From positions 5,191,001 through 5,255,000 of the forward strand of contig NC_134031.1 of assembly GCF_964204645.1 (NCBI RefSeq): DNA of 64,000 nt, given 5' to 3'. The position numbers and the translations under genes are program-made. Of this stretch, positions 24,823 through 36,234 are shown piece by piece (positions within the stretch are counted from its first letter, which is position 1; each line of letters starts with the position of its first letter). The notes under the pieces are model-generated. The model ran no database searches and was not told where the DNA came from. It was given only the letters and a program-made list of their open reading frames with translations. This DNA comes from Tubulanus polymorphus. Its lineage: Eukaryota > Nemertea > Palaeonemertea > Tubulaniformes > Tubulanidae.

Positions 24823-24940
24823 AAAAACCCACTAGATATACAGATTAAAAGTTTTAAAATCGAGAATTCATTCAATCGTTAATTAATCAAAAATACACAA
24901 CGTTTCGATCTCAAATTCTATCATTAATCTGTGAGATGAG
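24823..24940 (-). repeat. Half copy of the AAAAACCCA foldback family
   Basis: ATAAAAACCCACTAGATATAC and AGTTTTAAAATCGAG match the left half of the 26.6-kb element. On the minus strand ATCTCA/TGAGAT forms a helix immediately before CGAAACG, but the CTGATGA box is lost, so this is a relic hammerhead. Confidence 0.5.
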
Positions 24941-26575
24941 GGTATGCGCAGTTTGGTAAGTAGACTTCTAGCGTAAAAACCTTGCACAGCCCGCAGCCCA
25001 CCGATTTTACTATATGTTTTTATATTGACAACGGAAAGTTCGATACATCGGTTAAATAGAGACGGAGAAAGGGCGTGAGGTGTGGGAGGTGAGGCACAAT
25101 GTATGTTTAGATGCTACGTCCATTATTTACATAGCAATCATTTAAAGTCACCCTCAGTGGTCCTGGACGCTATATCGCCCCGACTCGTTTGGACAGCTAC
25201 ACCCCGCAGTGACTTTAATGGTTACGCCTTGTCCAGGCGATTCTTCAACCAAAAACCATTGAATACGAACATACATTAATTATAGAATATCCATTATGTT
25301 ATGTCAGTATTGAATATAATGTATACGCATGGATTCTATATGTAAATTCAGATTGTTCATCAATATATATTCTGGTTTGATGCACATCGAAATACGATAC
25401 GATTTGTTTTCATCTTTTTGATGATCGATTCAGATTTAGTTTAGTCCATGTTTTAACCGAAATTATAGCAATTAGTAACAACATTTACGCCATGTATATT
25501 ATGTACTGATCAAGGCTTTATGTAAATCATAACGATAGTGTTGTTTTTGTATTTGTATCAAGCTCAGAAACTAGGTTTTAAGAAAACAAAACAATATAAT
25601 GTATATATCTTTGTAGTAGAATTTTGAATCGGGTCCAAAGGCCGAAATTATGGGGGAAAATTAGTTGTACGTGTACGATTACGAATAATTACACATTAGG
25701 AATTCTAAAACCGATTGCACACATAGTTTCGCTTATGAAGCCAACCAATATTTCCGTAAAATATAACTCGTCACAAGATAAAGTGAAAGCAAGGAACGAC
25801 GACAATTTCAAAACAGACGATGATATATGCGTAACATGTAGCTTATAATACACGAATAATCTATAATGTATGAACTTTCGGAGAAAAGCTGTTGCACATT
25901 TCAAATGGAAGTGGACCACCGGGTGTTGCAGTCGTGCGGTCAATGAAATGTCAGATTGATGGCGATGATGATACACAATGTTGACCGTACATCTGCACGA
26001 AGCACATAACGAGTGCAATGCAGCAGATAATGCGCTTGTGACGCATAAGTATAGGCCTACTGGCCGTCTGTCCGGGCTTACATTTATTACCGGACTAAAA
26101 CGTTTCAGAGTCGGTGGTTATTTTCAAGAATAAATTTTGAAACCGATTCTGCTTTTTTAACATCTTACCCGACAGTGTAGCAGCACCACAATGATGGGCG
26201 AACCTTAGCAAAGTATTTGAACGTCGGAGAAGGATTGTGGGTTACCAGCAAATCAATCAACGTGTTTTGTTTATCATTTTGTCTGTTCGATTTAGGGATA
26301 ATTCAGAAAACAGATTCGTTGACCGGTGAAAAAGATGAACCCGCATTCGTAGGAGAAAAATTTATCGTGGATTGAGTGAAATCAGGGTCCACAAAGATCT
26401 AACATCAAGCAGGGGCCTCAGGGGCGGATCCAGAGTAAAATCATCATGGGATGTCCAAGAAATTTAGGGCCTAGTACCAAACTTAACCGCGGCTACGTTG
26501 CTCCCATACACAATAGAACTTCTAGAACTTCTAAATCATCTACTTTCTAATTGCCACGACAAAATTTTGATATGA

Positions 26576-26802
26576 TAAAAACCCATTGTATACAGATTAA
26601 AAGTTTTAAAATCAAGGATTAATTCAATCAAAAATTAGAATGATACGACGTTTAGAACTCTCACTAGAGATCATCGATCTTAGATCATCAACAGGTGATG
26701 GTGATCTCTAGTGCGAGTTCGAAACGTCGTCTCATTTTCACTTTTGATTGAATAAATTCTTCATTTTTCTAGACTTTAAAATCTATATATAGTGGCTTTT
26801 AA
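26576..26802. repeat. Foldback element with AAAAACCCA ends and relic hammerhead centre
   Basis: The left half runs AAAAACCCATTGTATACAG, TTTTAAAATCAAGG, AATCAAAAATTAGAATGA, ACGACGTTTAGAACTC. The right half is its approximate reverse complement (GAGTTCGAAACGTCGTCTCA through TTTAAAATCTATATATAGTG). GAAACGTC is retained in the right half, but box CTGATGA is not convincing. Confidence 0.6.
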
Positions 26803-29800
26803 ACTTATTATCTGTTCTCCTCGTGCGAGTGTGGTTATTCAACTAAAATATTGATATGTTTCGTCGTTCAAGTTTAATTTTGATTTTTCCTCAGAAAATA
26901 TTCAGTCCGGGGTTAAGGCCGGAACTTTTCAGGGGATCCAAAACTTTTAGGGGTTGTCCGGACCATTGCTATACAAGTTAAATTGATTTGTGTGCGTGCA
27001 TTACACGTTTGTTCAAGCCGCGCCATGGGTTATTTATACTAACCGTATAATTTCTTTAATTTGACAACCGGCCGATTGGAAGTATAATAAGAGTTATTTG
27101 TTCCGGCGATGCATGTACACGAGGTGAATTACGAGTGGACGTTTGGTCAGGTAACCATGGTTCGCGCCAGCGCGCGCTACAGTAACGAGTACAGTAACAA
27201 TAGCCACTGGCCTCTGAAATAACCGTTCCGTTGGTTGATTCTGAATACGACCAGTACTCAATGGTCGGCAAAGACGCGCAACATCGAGCGAATTGATTCC
27301 GAACGCGCCTTTGTTCCCGTCCATACAGATACACATTAATAATTACTAGTATATCTGCCTGTCCGTTGACTTCTTTCTAACTCGGCGCTTGGACGTTGTC
27401 CAAATTGTGGGCAAAATAAAACACGTTATACCTCGAATTAATCCCTCAAAGTTCACGCCGAGTTGTTAGATTATTCGTAAACAAGTATCTATTTTCGAAA
27501 CCCGCATTATGTGACGTACATATTCGTTACGTCGATAAAATGGTTTTGTAGATATTTTGAAAAATGCTTATTATTACGAAGTGTATATAACTATCAATCA
27601 TTATAACTAATGCATGATAGTACCGCGTTTACACGTTGACATTTTTCCAAAAACTGAATATATATCGTCAAATCCATTCAAAGGATAAGTGCCAAATGAC
27701 AGTGTTATGTAAACGTAGAATATCATCGTAATAAAACAACTTCTTTATCTTAAGCCCAAAGATCGAAAAGGATTACCATTGATAAAACACAATATCCGTG
27801 TTATGTCGAAAATGTTACATAGACCCCGATAGCATTTTCGGACTATTGTTTTTCATAAATTATATTGTGGGATTCTCTCTTGCGTAATTCCTCTATTTCC
27901 GTGTTAAGATATCTATTTGCGTAAACATTGAAAACAACGGGATGGTGTCGTCGATGACGTAATTCAAACGGCAATTTGCCAGTTAATGAATGATTGATGG
28001 TTCGTTTGAATCATTTGTTTTTCACCACAAAGAGAATCGTAATGATCATGACATTTTTTTGTAAACGATTTGCATTCATTTGGTCAGTGTTTTTATTCGT
28101 ATAAGGTAAAAAAGACAGTTTGAATTTTGTTTTTCTTGCCGATGTGTTGTTATTCCATTCTGTTCATAAGACAATCTCCTTCGGGGATGAATTGCGTCCT
28201 TGGTCGTAAATAATAACGCTTGACTAATGTTTGAACCTCTGCCGGTTTTTTCCCAAAATAGAAAAGTCAAAATATATAGATATCGTAAGCGCAAGTTGTT
28301 TTTCGGAAAAAAATAGATCGCGAAGTTTGTTGGCCGATAACTAGTTCCAAAATGTAGTGACTATGCATTAATAGGCGTATATAATCGGTTTTGTTTAGTT
28401 GGATCAAAACATAAAAAAGAAATTTGATTATGTAATTCATTGAATGAGTTACCGTACTTTTTTATTACTTTTTCAATAACCGTTCTCTTGTTCAATGCAT
28501 TCAGTTTACTTAATTAGAGCAACGAGCGATGATGAGTTTATGACAACTCTCATGCCAGTGCTTATAATCATATATATAAGTATAGCTTTTTAGGCTTGCA
28601 CCGTGTTCCTCATCTTATATATATCTTGAACAAATCATTATGTAAATTATGCTAACAATCAAATAAACGATTTTTGTAAGATTTATATGAGATTAAGATA
28701 AGAAATCATTATCATCATAAGTCGATCTATTACTGAATGTGTATGTATCCGCAAATCGGACAACAAGGTTGCTCTTACAGCAGCTCTAAAACAAAGTACG
28801 CACAACCTTTGCATCGTGAATGCGTGTGCATTTGGGTGTAATTACCACCATTACTACTGGATAGGCCGCTCCACAGGTCAATTTCAGTTATCACTTGCGG
28901 CAGACGTGTCTGTCGGTTCCAGTCTGAGCAGCGATTTCTCATTTTCTCAGTACCTCGGACACGTTTATCGTAGATTATTAACAAACCGACAAAAACAATG
29001 ACACAAACTGAAGATATCAACCGTGCTCAAAAGGCGCGTTCGTTTGCGGGCATGTTTGAGCCGTTGGGATAATTGGAGACTTTTCGACACAAAGCGCAAA
29101 CCTGAGCAGATCGGGTAATAATTCACGTAGCGTCCAGGGAACTTTTCAACGGCTGAGCGAGCTCGGACAACTGGTCGCCATTGACAAACCGTCGACGTGA
29201 ATTGGACACAATTACAAAACGGACAATATAACATGGTAACCACACGAAAATTCTCCAACGATTGCACGCTCCGTCAGTTGGAACTCAAGACTCGGCTTGT
29301 CGAGTCGCCGCCAATAAAATCAGGTGTATTTCACTGGTCAGTCGCACTTGCCATTCGGACAACAACTCGGTGGCACAACCGGACGACAAGACAACAGATG
29401 ACGGTGATATTGATTTGAACGCGTTGCAAGAGAAGAGCAGAGGAGCGAACGGCTGTTGCTGCGGAGATACCTTTAGGATTTTATTGTGTCGTCTTCTGGG
29501 GTAACTATAACTGTCATCGATTACACAAGCGAACCGACTTTAAGTTGGAGTTCTTCGATATCTCGAAAGCTTTAAAGATTAGGGTGAATTTAAATAGAAT
29601 TGATATAGCGATTTTATCATTTTGAACTTTATAAACGTCACCATTGTAGAAATAGAAGAAATTTGGAACATTTATGGTTTTCGTACAAGTCTATTAGGAC
29701 AATCCGTTCGGACATTACAGGAAGCCATAATTCTACCGCCATAAGTCGTAACGATTGACTCATTTGATAGTCTATGTTGACCTAGATCTCACGTCATTAT

Positions 29801-30828
29801 GACCTACAACACGATCCGTACGCCGAATAGTAGCGAAGGTATCGTGAACTATAATAGTACATTTAGTAGCGGTCGATATAAATGGTAGAATCGTCCTAAA
29901 AACGTAGATATAAATGAAGCTTTTGGATGAATTTTGCCGGCAGTTAAAATCACGTAAAACTAAGTTTTATGTTTTAAAACGGGGTTTTACTTTGTAGAAT
30001 ACAAGATAAACATATCTAAACATTAGAAATACACTTAAAATGCGCGAAAAATTAATATATATTTTGTTCTCAGTTTTTTTGTTCAAAATTTGTATACTTT
30101 TATTTTGCGCAAGATTTGGTAACTTGTTTTGAAAATATTTCTATAAATTCATTTCTGTTCACGGTCTCGCCCACGTGTACACAACAACGCAAATCTAACC
30201 TACAGTTGAACTAAAATGCGGTATATAACTGTTGCATAGGAACAATGCGTTATGCATTGTGCTATGGTTAAATATGCGGCTGTATTTATGACATGTTCAT
30301 CGCACCATGACTTTGAACCTCCCATTTTAGCAACACGTCACCACTGTCGGTTAAAATTTCTCTTTATCTAATACGGTCATTTGGTCGTCGCCTACAGAGA
30401 GAGGGAGAATAGTTCGTTGGAATATGTACATTATGATAAATATATATATACACGCATTTAACCCGTATGTAAACCATACAGCTGTTATACACAGGTCGTG
30501 GAGCATATTTCCAACGGACTTTCTTTCGCCGACGAACCATTGCGCCGGACACCGTGGTGGACTATAGATTTTCTACGACCAATAGCATGTTACTGCAACT
30601 ATTACACCGAATAGGGGAAGTACAATGCATTCTGTGTCTGGGATATCCTTTCGGTAACGACTACTTTACAAATTGCTTCCATGGAGATACGACGAAGTCC
30701 GCATATGCGGCGAAATCGCATTCAAAGCGTTAAATATTTAATACGTACAGTATGTAAACGACCATGGTCAGTATTAGTTATCGTTATCATATGCATATGC
30801 AAAACTGAGTCGTCCTGGGTCGATATAC

Positions 30829-30830
<2 letters not shown>
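26803..30830. other. Intergenic, no gene assigned
   Basis: Apart from the foldback fragment at 27.8 kb there are only unrecognised short frames, including overlapping ones at 27.06-27.34 and 29.2-29.5 kb without domain or splice support. Confidence 0.4.
27800..27885 (+). repeat. Fragment of the hammerhead/foldback family
   Basis: The stretch CATTTTCGGACTATTGTTTT followed by ATATTGTGGGATTCTCT lines up with the right arm of the 50.4-kb foldback element. No intact hammerhead core is visible here. Confidence 0.5.
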
Positions 30831-30918
<88 letters not shown>

Positions 30919-30927
30919 GTATATATA
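30831..30927. repeat. (AT)n microsatellite, slightly interrupted
   Basis: About 48 AT units broken by one AA step and one G near the right end, directly upstream of the 31-kb tandem array. Confidence 0.97.
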
Positions 30928-31023
30928 TGTGGATTTGGACTCGCCGACATGTTGTGACCCTAATTATTTGCCAAAACGATATCCATCGTACATGACGTAT
31001 TTAGATAAATGATCGTTGCCTTA

Positions 31024-31440
31024 TGTCGAGGGTGAATCCGCTGTTTCTCATGTCATGATGTTCACCCACATGAGACAGTGTGTCCTCCCTCTACGTAACG
31101 CGCTGAAAACGTCACTAGCCGGCGGCGTACGAGGAACTTGGAGCAGCGGATGCTCGAAGGATCAATGGGTTCTTGATTTGACGGATTTTTCAGCTTGGTA
31201 TAGGTATATTGCGGGGTTGGACTCGCTAGTCTGATGGAAATATCAAGGCCATGAGACAGTGTGTCCTCCCTCGGAATGCCACCTCTAATCTGCCAGCTTT
31301 CCTAGATGGTCGTCAATTCAAAACGGATCGTTTACGCAACAATCTACACATCAGTCTATTATTAGGTTGGACCCGCTTGTCTTGTGTTTCGCACTCCATG
31401 AGACAGTGTGTCCTCCCTCGAAATAGAAAATTAGCAACCA
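31024..31440 (+). repeat. Tandem array of three diverged units with an invariant 22-nt motif
   Basis: An identical 22-nt motif that begins ATGAGACAGTG and ends TCCTCCCTC occurs at 31070, 31250/31251 and 31398 (spacings about 180 and 147). In units 2 and 3 it is preceded 20-40 nt earlier by GGTTGGACTCGCT or GGTTGGACCCGCT; unit 1 has a weaker version (GGTGAATCCGCT). TTGGACTCG also occurs alone at 30934. The rest of each unit is diverged. Frames across it encode MRQCVLPRN repeatedly, but in two different frames, so I do not call it protein-coding. Confidence 0.65.
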
Positions 31441-32982
31441 TTTCGGGAAACCCGTCACGTCACCTCCTGCGTCGTGAATATTACGGACAAGGAAGCAATA
31501 TCGCGACGGACTTGGAGACATTGCGACGGAATATCGCGAGACATTGCGTGGGAATAATTATAGAAGTTAATATTTTGCTTAATTTTGATATCGAATTTCG
31601 TAACAAGTGAAAAAATAAAGAAATTGTTTTTAAGAACTAATGATCTTAACGGTGTTGAGTGAGTGATGTTGAAGTTGTATCCATGGTAATGGGGATTCGA
31701 CCTTCCTTTTGTAGTTCATATAGTATTGTCGTAGAATGGGATGTATTGTCGGGAATACGGCTTTAAATTTGAAAGACTTTAAATACGTTCAAAGACTTCG
31801 TACTACACGGAAACGAGGAGGATATAGCGCTCTTTATTGCTTCTGTTTGCTTTCATTGACGAAACTCGACGATTAAATCGCGATTTCGAATTCTGATAAA
31901 TCGAAACTTTTTCTATTGTGTGGAATTTAATCTGTGGATATGATGACTATCCACGATAGATATTTATCAATAGCTAATTCCCGATATCCCACAATTGAAA
32001 ACTAATAGTTTCCCCCTGGAGTGGTTGTTGGAGCGAGCCGAGAGATGTCGTGGTCTCAATAAACCCTCAATTTCTGAAACTTTAGTCTTCAACGAAATAA
32101 TGTTTGAATAGCTCCTAAATCAATTACTTTGATGATCATCCGCCATTGACTGGACTCGCGATCGAGTATCAAAGCCCGTATTCAAGTGGTTAGGCGGAAA
32201 CAAACTATATGCACATACCCAGCCTGGACGAGTCGAGGAAGCCACAGGACCTCGACTACTCCCGCATTTTATCCCAACGCCTGTCAAACTTGATCTTGTC
32301 AAGGTCATCGGACCTTGATCCTGTCGAGCGTTCGTGACCCAAAACAAAAGGATTAACACAAACAACGGGACAAGATTTCGATCGTAACCCACGAAACGCG
32401 TATATTTTACACGAAATGTACATTGTACAATGTCGATATGTTTTATGAAAATAGACTCACTGTAACGATCGAGAAATAAGACGAATTAGATACAATATAA
32501 TTTATAGCTACTATTTACGTAATCGTTTAGTCCGCCTCCGTATCGCTACGTAGATGGCAGCACTTTACCGAACGAATGGATTGACATACATCGCTAAATA
32601 CAGGCGTCAAATTGTCCATGCATGATTGAGTGACGTCAGCGCCATTAACACAAGAGGTATAACTAGGATAAATACAACGTTTACTCATTGTTTTACTCTA
32701 TACGCACTTTGCAGTTCGAGTTTGAGCACAAGATAAGATACGTACATGTACATGCAGATGTCAACAAATAAGTTACTTCATCTAAATTGAAGTCGTTTTG
32801 AATTTCCCGGTTAAACTGCCCGTTACGGTTTTTAAAAATCACCCTCGCTTGATGCATATGGTTTGGTTACCTCCCTTCGTCGACCTATGTAACGCGTTGG
32901 TGCGAGGAGGCAAAACCCCGGCAAGTGGACATCAAGCCCTGTGTATAGGATAAAGGAGTGGGCGTACACAATACAGGATATG

Positions 32983-33118
32983 GCCAACTCGGACTTCGAC
33001 TGGACAAAAACGAAATCATTTTTTCTGACTTCCTCGACGTATTTTCCGTCGGACTTCGCTTACCTCGGGACCAATTTTGCCGATACCAGTTTGTCGGAGT
33101 TAGGCGAGGTTTGCTGTA
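32983..33118. mobile_element. Partial copy of the pogo-like MITE
   Basis: TATGGCCAACTCGGAC, CGTATTTTCCGTCGGACTTC and GACCAATTTTGCCGATACC through GTTAGGCGAGGTTTGCTGTA match the 36.4-kb element; the left TIR is lost. Confidence 0.6.
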
Positions 33119-34403
33119 TTCCATTTAGTTCTCTATTCATCTTAAAACTGTTATAACGTAACACATGTATATAATACACATGTACGCATAATCGATCAAT
33201 ATTATATAATCTATTATCACAAACGTTGAAGGTGAAATGGACAACGAATTTACGCAACATACATAATGTATCCAACTGAAAGGCGTTGTTTTCTACTAGA
33301 GGCGGTCTTACAGTCGTTTCATTTTTCATTCAAATCGTTACACTCCAGAAGCGTCCTCGGGAATTTGCAGAAATAACAATTTCGAACTCAACTCGGCATG
33401 AACTAGTTTCTCAGTTAAATGTGATCTAACCGCAGTAGTTCATTCCGGGTTGCTCATTCGGGATTTACATACCTCAAAAATCACTTTTAACTGACTGAGA
33501 AAACCCGTCTACCCCGAGTAGGAACTAGGGATAAACCTCGATTTTTTTCTCACAGAATCTGTCCCCTGGACGCTTCCGTATTACACAGTTTGATATTAAG
33601 CGATATGTGTTCAGCGATGACATAGACTTATTGCGTTTTTAAGTTTAAGATAAACGTTATTTGCTTAGTTATCATTCGCCTCTCGCAAGAGGTTTACACC
33701 ACCGGAAATCTATAGCGCGGCAATATCTCGCAAAGGCGATTAAAAAAAAACCTATAAGAGCATTCGAAAAGACTTGACTGAAATGCAGCCATTCTTGTTA
33801 TTCATTATCTCAAATACTTTCAAGTAGATAATCCGGATAATTTGCGTCGCCCCGGCCGATTGCACTAATCAAATAAACGATACATGTGTCCATACTTCTT
33901 TTCACCGGTTATTTAAGTCTATAACCGTCAGAATTGGTCATCGCCAGATCTAGAAATTTGAGGTCTGACAAAGGTCAACATCATTCTAATTCCGAGAATT
34001 CGTACATTCTTCACATGAGATATCGACTTTATAGTAATAAATGACTGACTGAAATATTCATATCTCGGGGATAAATTCGTCTGCATGTGTTTGTTTGATT
34101 ATATCACTGGGCGTATGTACAAATAGAAAATGATCCGCGGCGGAAAGTATGTTTGGAATATAATCAGAATATGAGTGGATTCCTCGATTCGATATATGAT
34201 GCTATCTATAAAATCCGAGTCTATCTCTAGCTGATGAGAAAACAAAAAAAAAAATGTTTCCCGATGAAAATCTCGAAATGCTATTTTTAAAACGAATTTT
34301 CTTACGATAGTGTGCCATCATCATTGGAATTTCTGATTATCTTACACGAAACGATCCGATCATTGATAAAACCAGTTCCAATCAGGAACTGTTTTTTTTT
34401 CTA

Positions 34404-34600
34404 AACGCCGCAAGAACCGTTACAAAAATGTTCTTATACATTGTTACCTACGGCACTTTATATGGATGGTTGTGTACATGAAATATTTGGGCGTTTATTT
34501 AAATAAAACAATTACAATATTCTGTATGTTGGCATGTATTTAGTATCTAATCACATACTCTCATTTCCTATTTATTCAAAGAATCTTTATGCCCTTAATG
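34404..34600 (+). repeat. Dispersed repeat F, 5' fragment
   Basis: GCCGCAAGAACCGTTACAAA then TTATACATTGTTAC aligns with the start of the 62.2-kb copy; the remainder is diverged. Confidence 0.45.
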
Positions 34601-36234
34601 ATAATGAATTTTAGTGGCAATAAAGGAGCCATTTATCCACATATATTGTCGTTGCCACCAAAACGTGGTCGGTGAAATCTGAATTTCAGCCCAGTGTTCA
34701 CAGTGGTACGCCATGCACCGTGGGTGCGGTTGAGTCCTATTACCTATTCCTAATTTTTTTCGTGTTATTTTATCATTTTTGACAATATTAAGAAATATAT
34801 GTGTCATTTTCCAGACGTCAATGATATTTTTCTCTTGTAAAAAGAATTAAGCAGTCAACTACATTTGGAGTATCCTGGATATTGGAACTGTCAAGCGCAC
34901 TTATCTAAAATTAGCTGTTTGGAATTAGATGATACAATCTAAAAACTTAAAGTAGTGAGAATCCACTTGAATGCAATGTACATAGCTTTGCTTTGAATTT
35001 AGCTTTTCTATTTAGGTACACAGTCGAATAAGACTGCCGAAGTTAAGAATCTATTTACCTTCAGTAATCAATGAATTGAAAAATGGAAGATGTTTCGATT
35101 TCGACGTTATCTTCTTTCAAAAAGATGAAAATTCTCAGAATTACGAGAGAAAATGATTCGATGTTAACAACATGGAACGATAATCTTCATTTGGGGAAAT
35201 ATATCTAAATTCGCCTGTAATATCGAAAAATCTAACTTTAAAATCGATTCAAGCCAAAGTTCTGGCTGCTAAATAGCACAACGATTTTTCAAGGTGATAT
35301 CGTATGTCCATCTGAATCAATGTCGATGTTCCAACATGTTATGATATGAAGTACATTTCTTGCCGATGATATACGCTCAATAGATCCGCGTTAAAAGTCT
35401 TAATCTGTTTCAAACACTGATCACTTAATTTGTGCCCATTTCCTGATTGTCCATTTTCCGTAACGTTTAAAGCAGTCACTTTGTCCGCTATTTCGCTTCG
35501 CTCATTGGTAAGCGACTGTTAATTCTCGAGTATCACACATTTTCACACATTTCTAGATATGTATAATACTTATTTCACGACATAAAATGCATTTCTATAT
35601 ACTCGTTCGCTTAGTAACGGCGATCGAAAACCCTCGCGAATTCCATCGTCCCATGTGGGGTTCGAACTCGATGATATCGAGACTCGGCCATACCATATGG
35701 TACCAGCATGCCAGCTACGCCGTCAGAGGGCGCCACAAAAATATCAGACGTAATCGATTTTCAAAAAATCATCCTTTAATCTCAATCTTCGGTCTTCCGA
35801 TTCCAAGATTAGAGTTCATATGTGGAACGATTCGCATCGAATTTTAGAAATTGTTGTTAGATTTTGATTGAGCTCGTCGTGAAGAAATCCAGCGTCGATA
35901 TCGTACTGTACACTAGCACCCCCTAGCGGATTTTGGCGGAATTTCACTTTCCACAGTTAGGTTGTGTCGTACCCTATTCGCAGTTACCGTAGCAAAATCG
36001 CCTCATCATCCGGGTTCGAATTACCGCAAGAAAGAACGCACGTTTTCTTGTTCAGCTCATTTCTGGCTGAACACTCCACACCAATTCGATCATAGTATTT
36101 TGTTGTTTTTTTCAGGTTTTGAAGAAAAATATACACGCGTTTATCTAATTTGACTGATAGGCTAATATATGATTATATAATGTACATATAATGTATAGAC
36201 TAGATTTTTGTTTCCTATTTCACTGATATGGATA

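Larger units (their letters stand above)
31441..36234. other. Intergenic, downstream of the transporter gene
   Basis: It holds MITE and repeat F fragments. A B-box-like GTTCGAACCCC occurs on the minus strand near 35660. No gene is recognised, and the transporter's polyadenylation site was not located with confidence. Confidence 0.4.

Noticed and set aside
35090-35130. ATCGAAACATC hairpin as a hammerhead
   Set aside because: The first box is too degenerate (TGAAAGA) and the cleavage triplet is changed.
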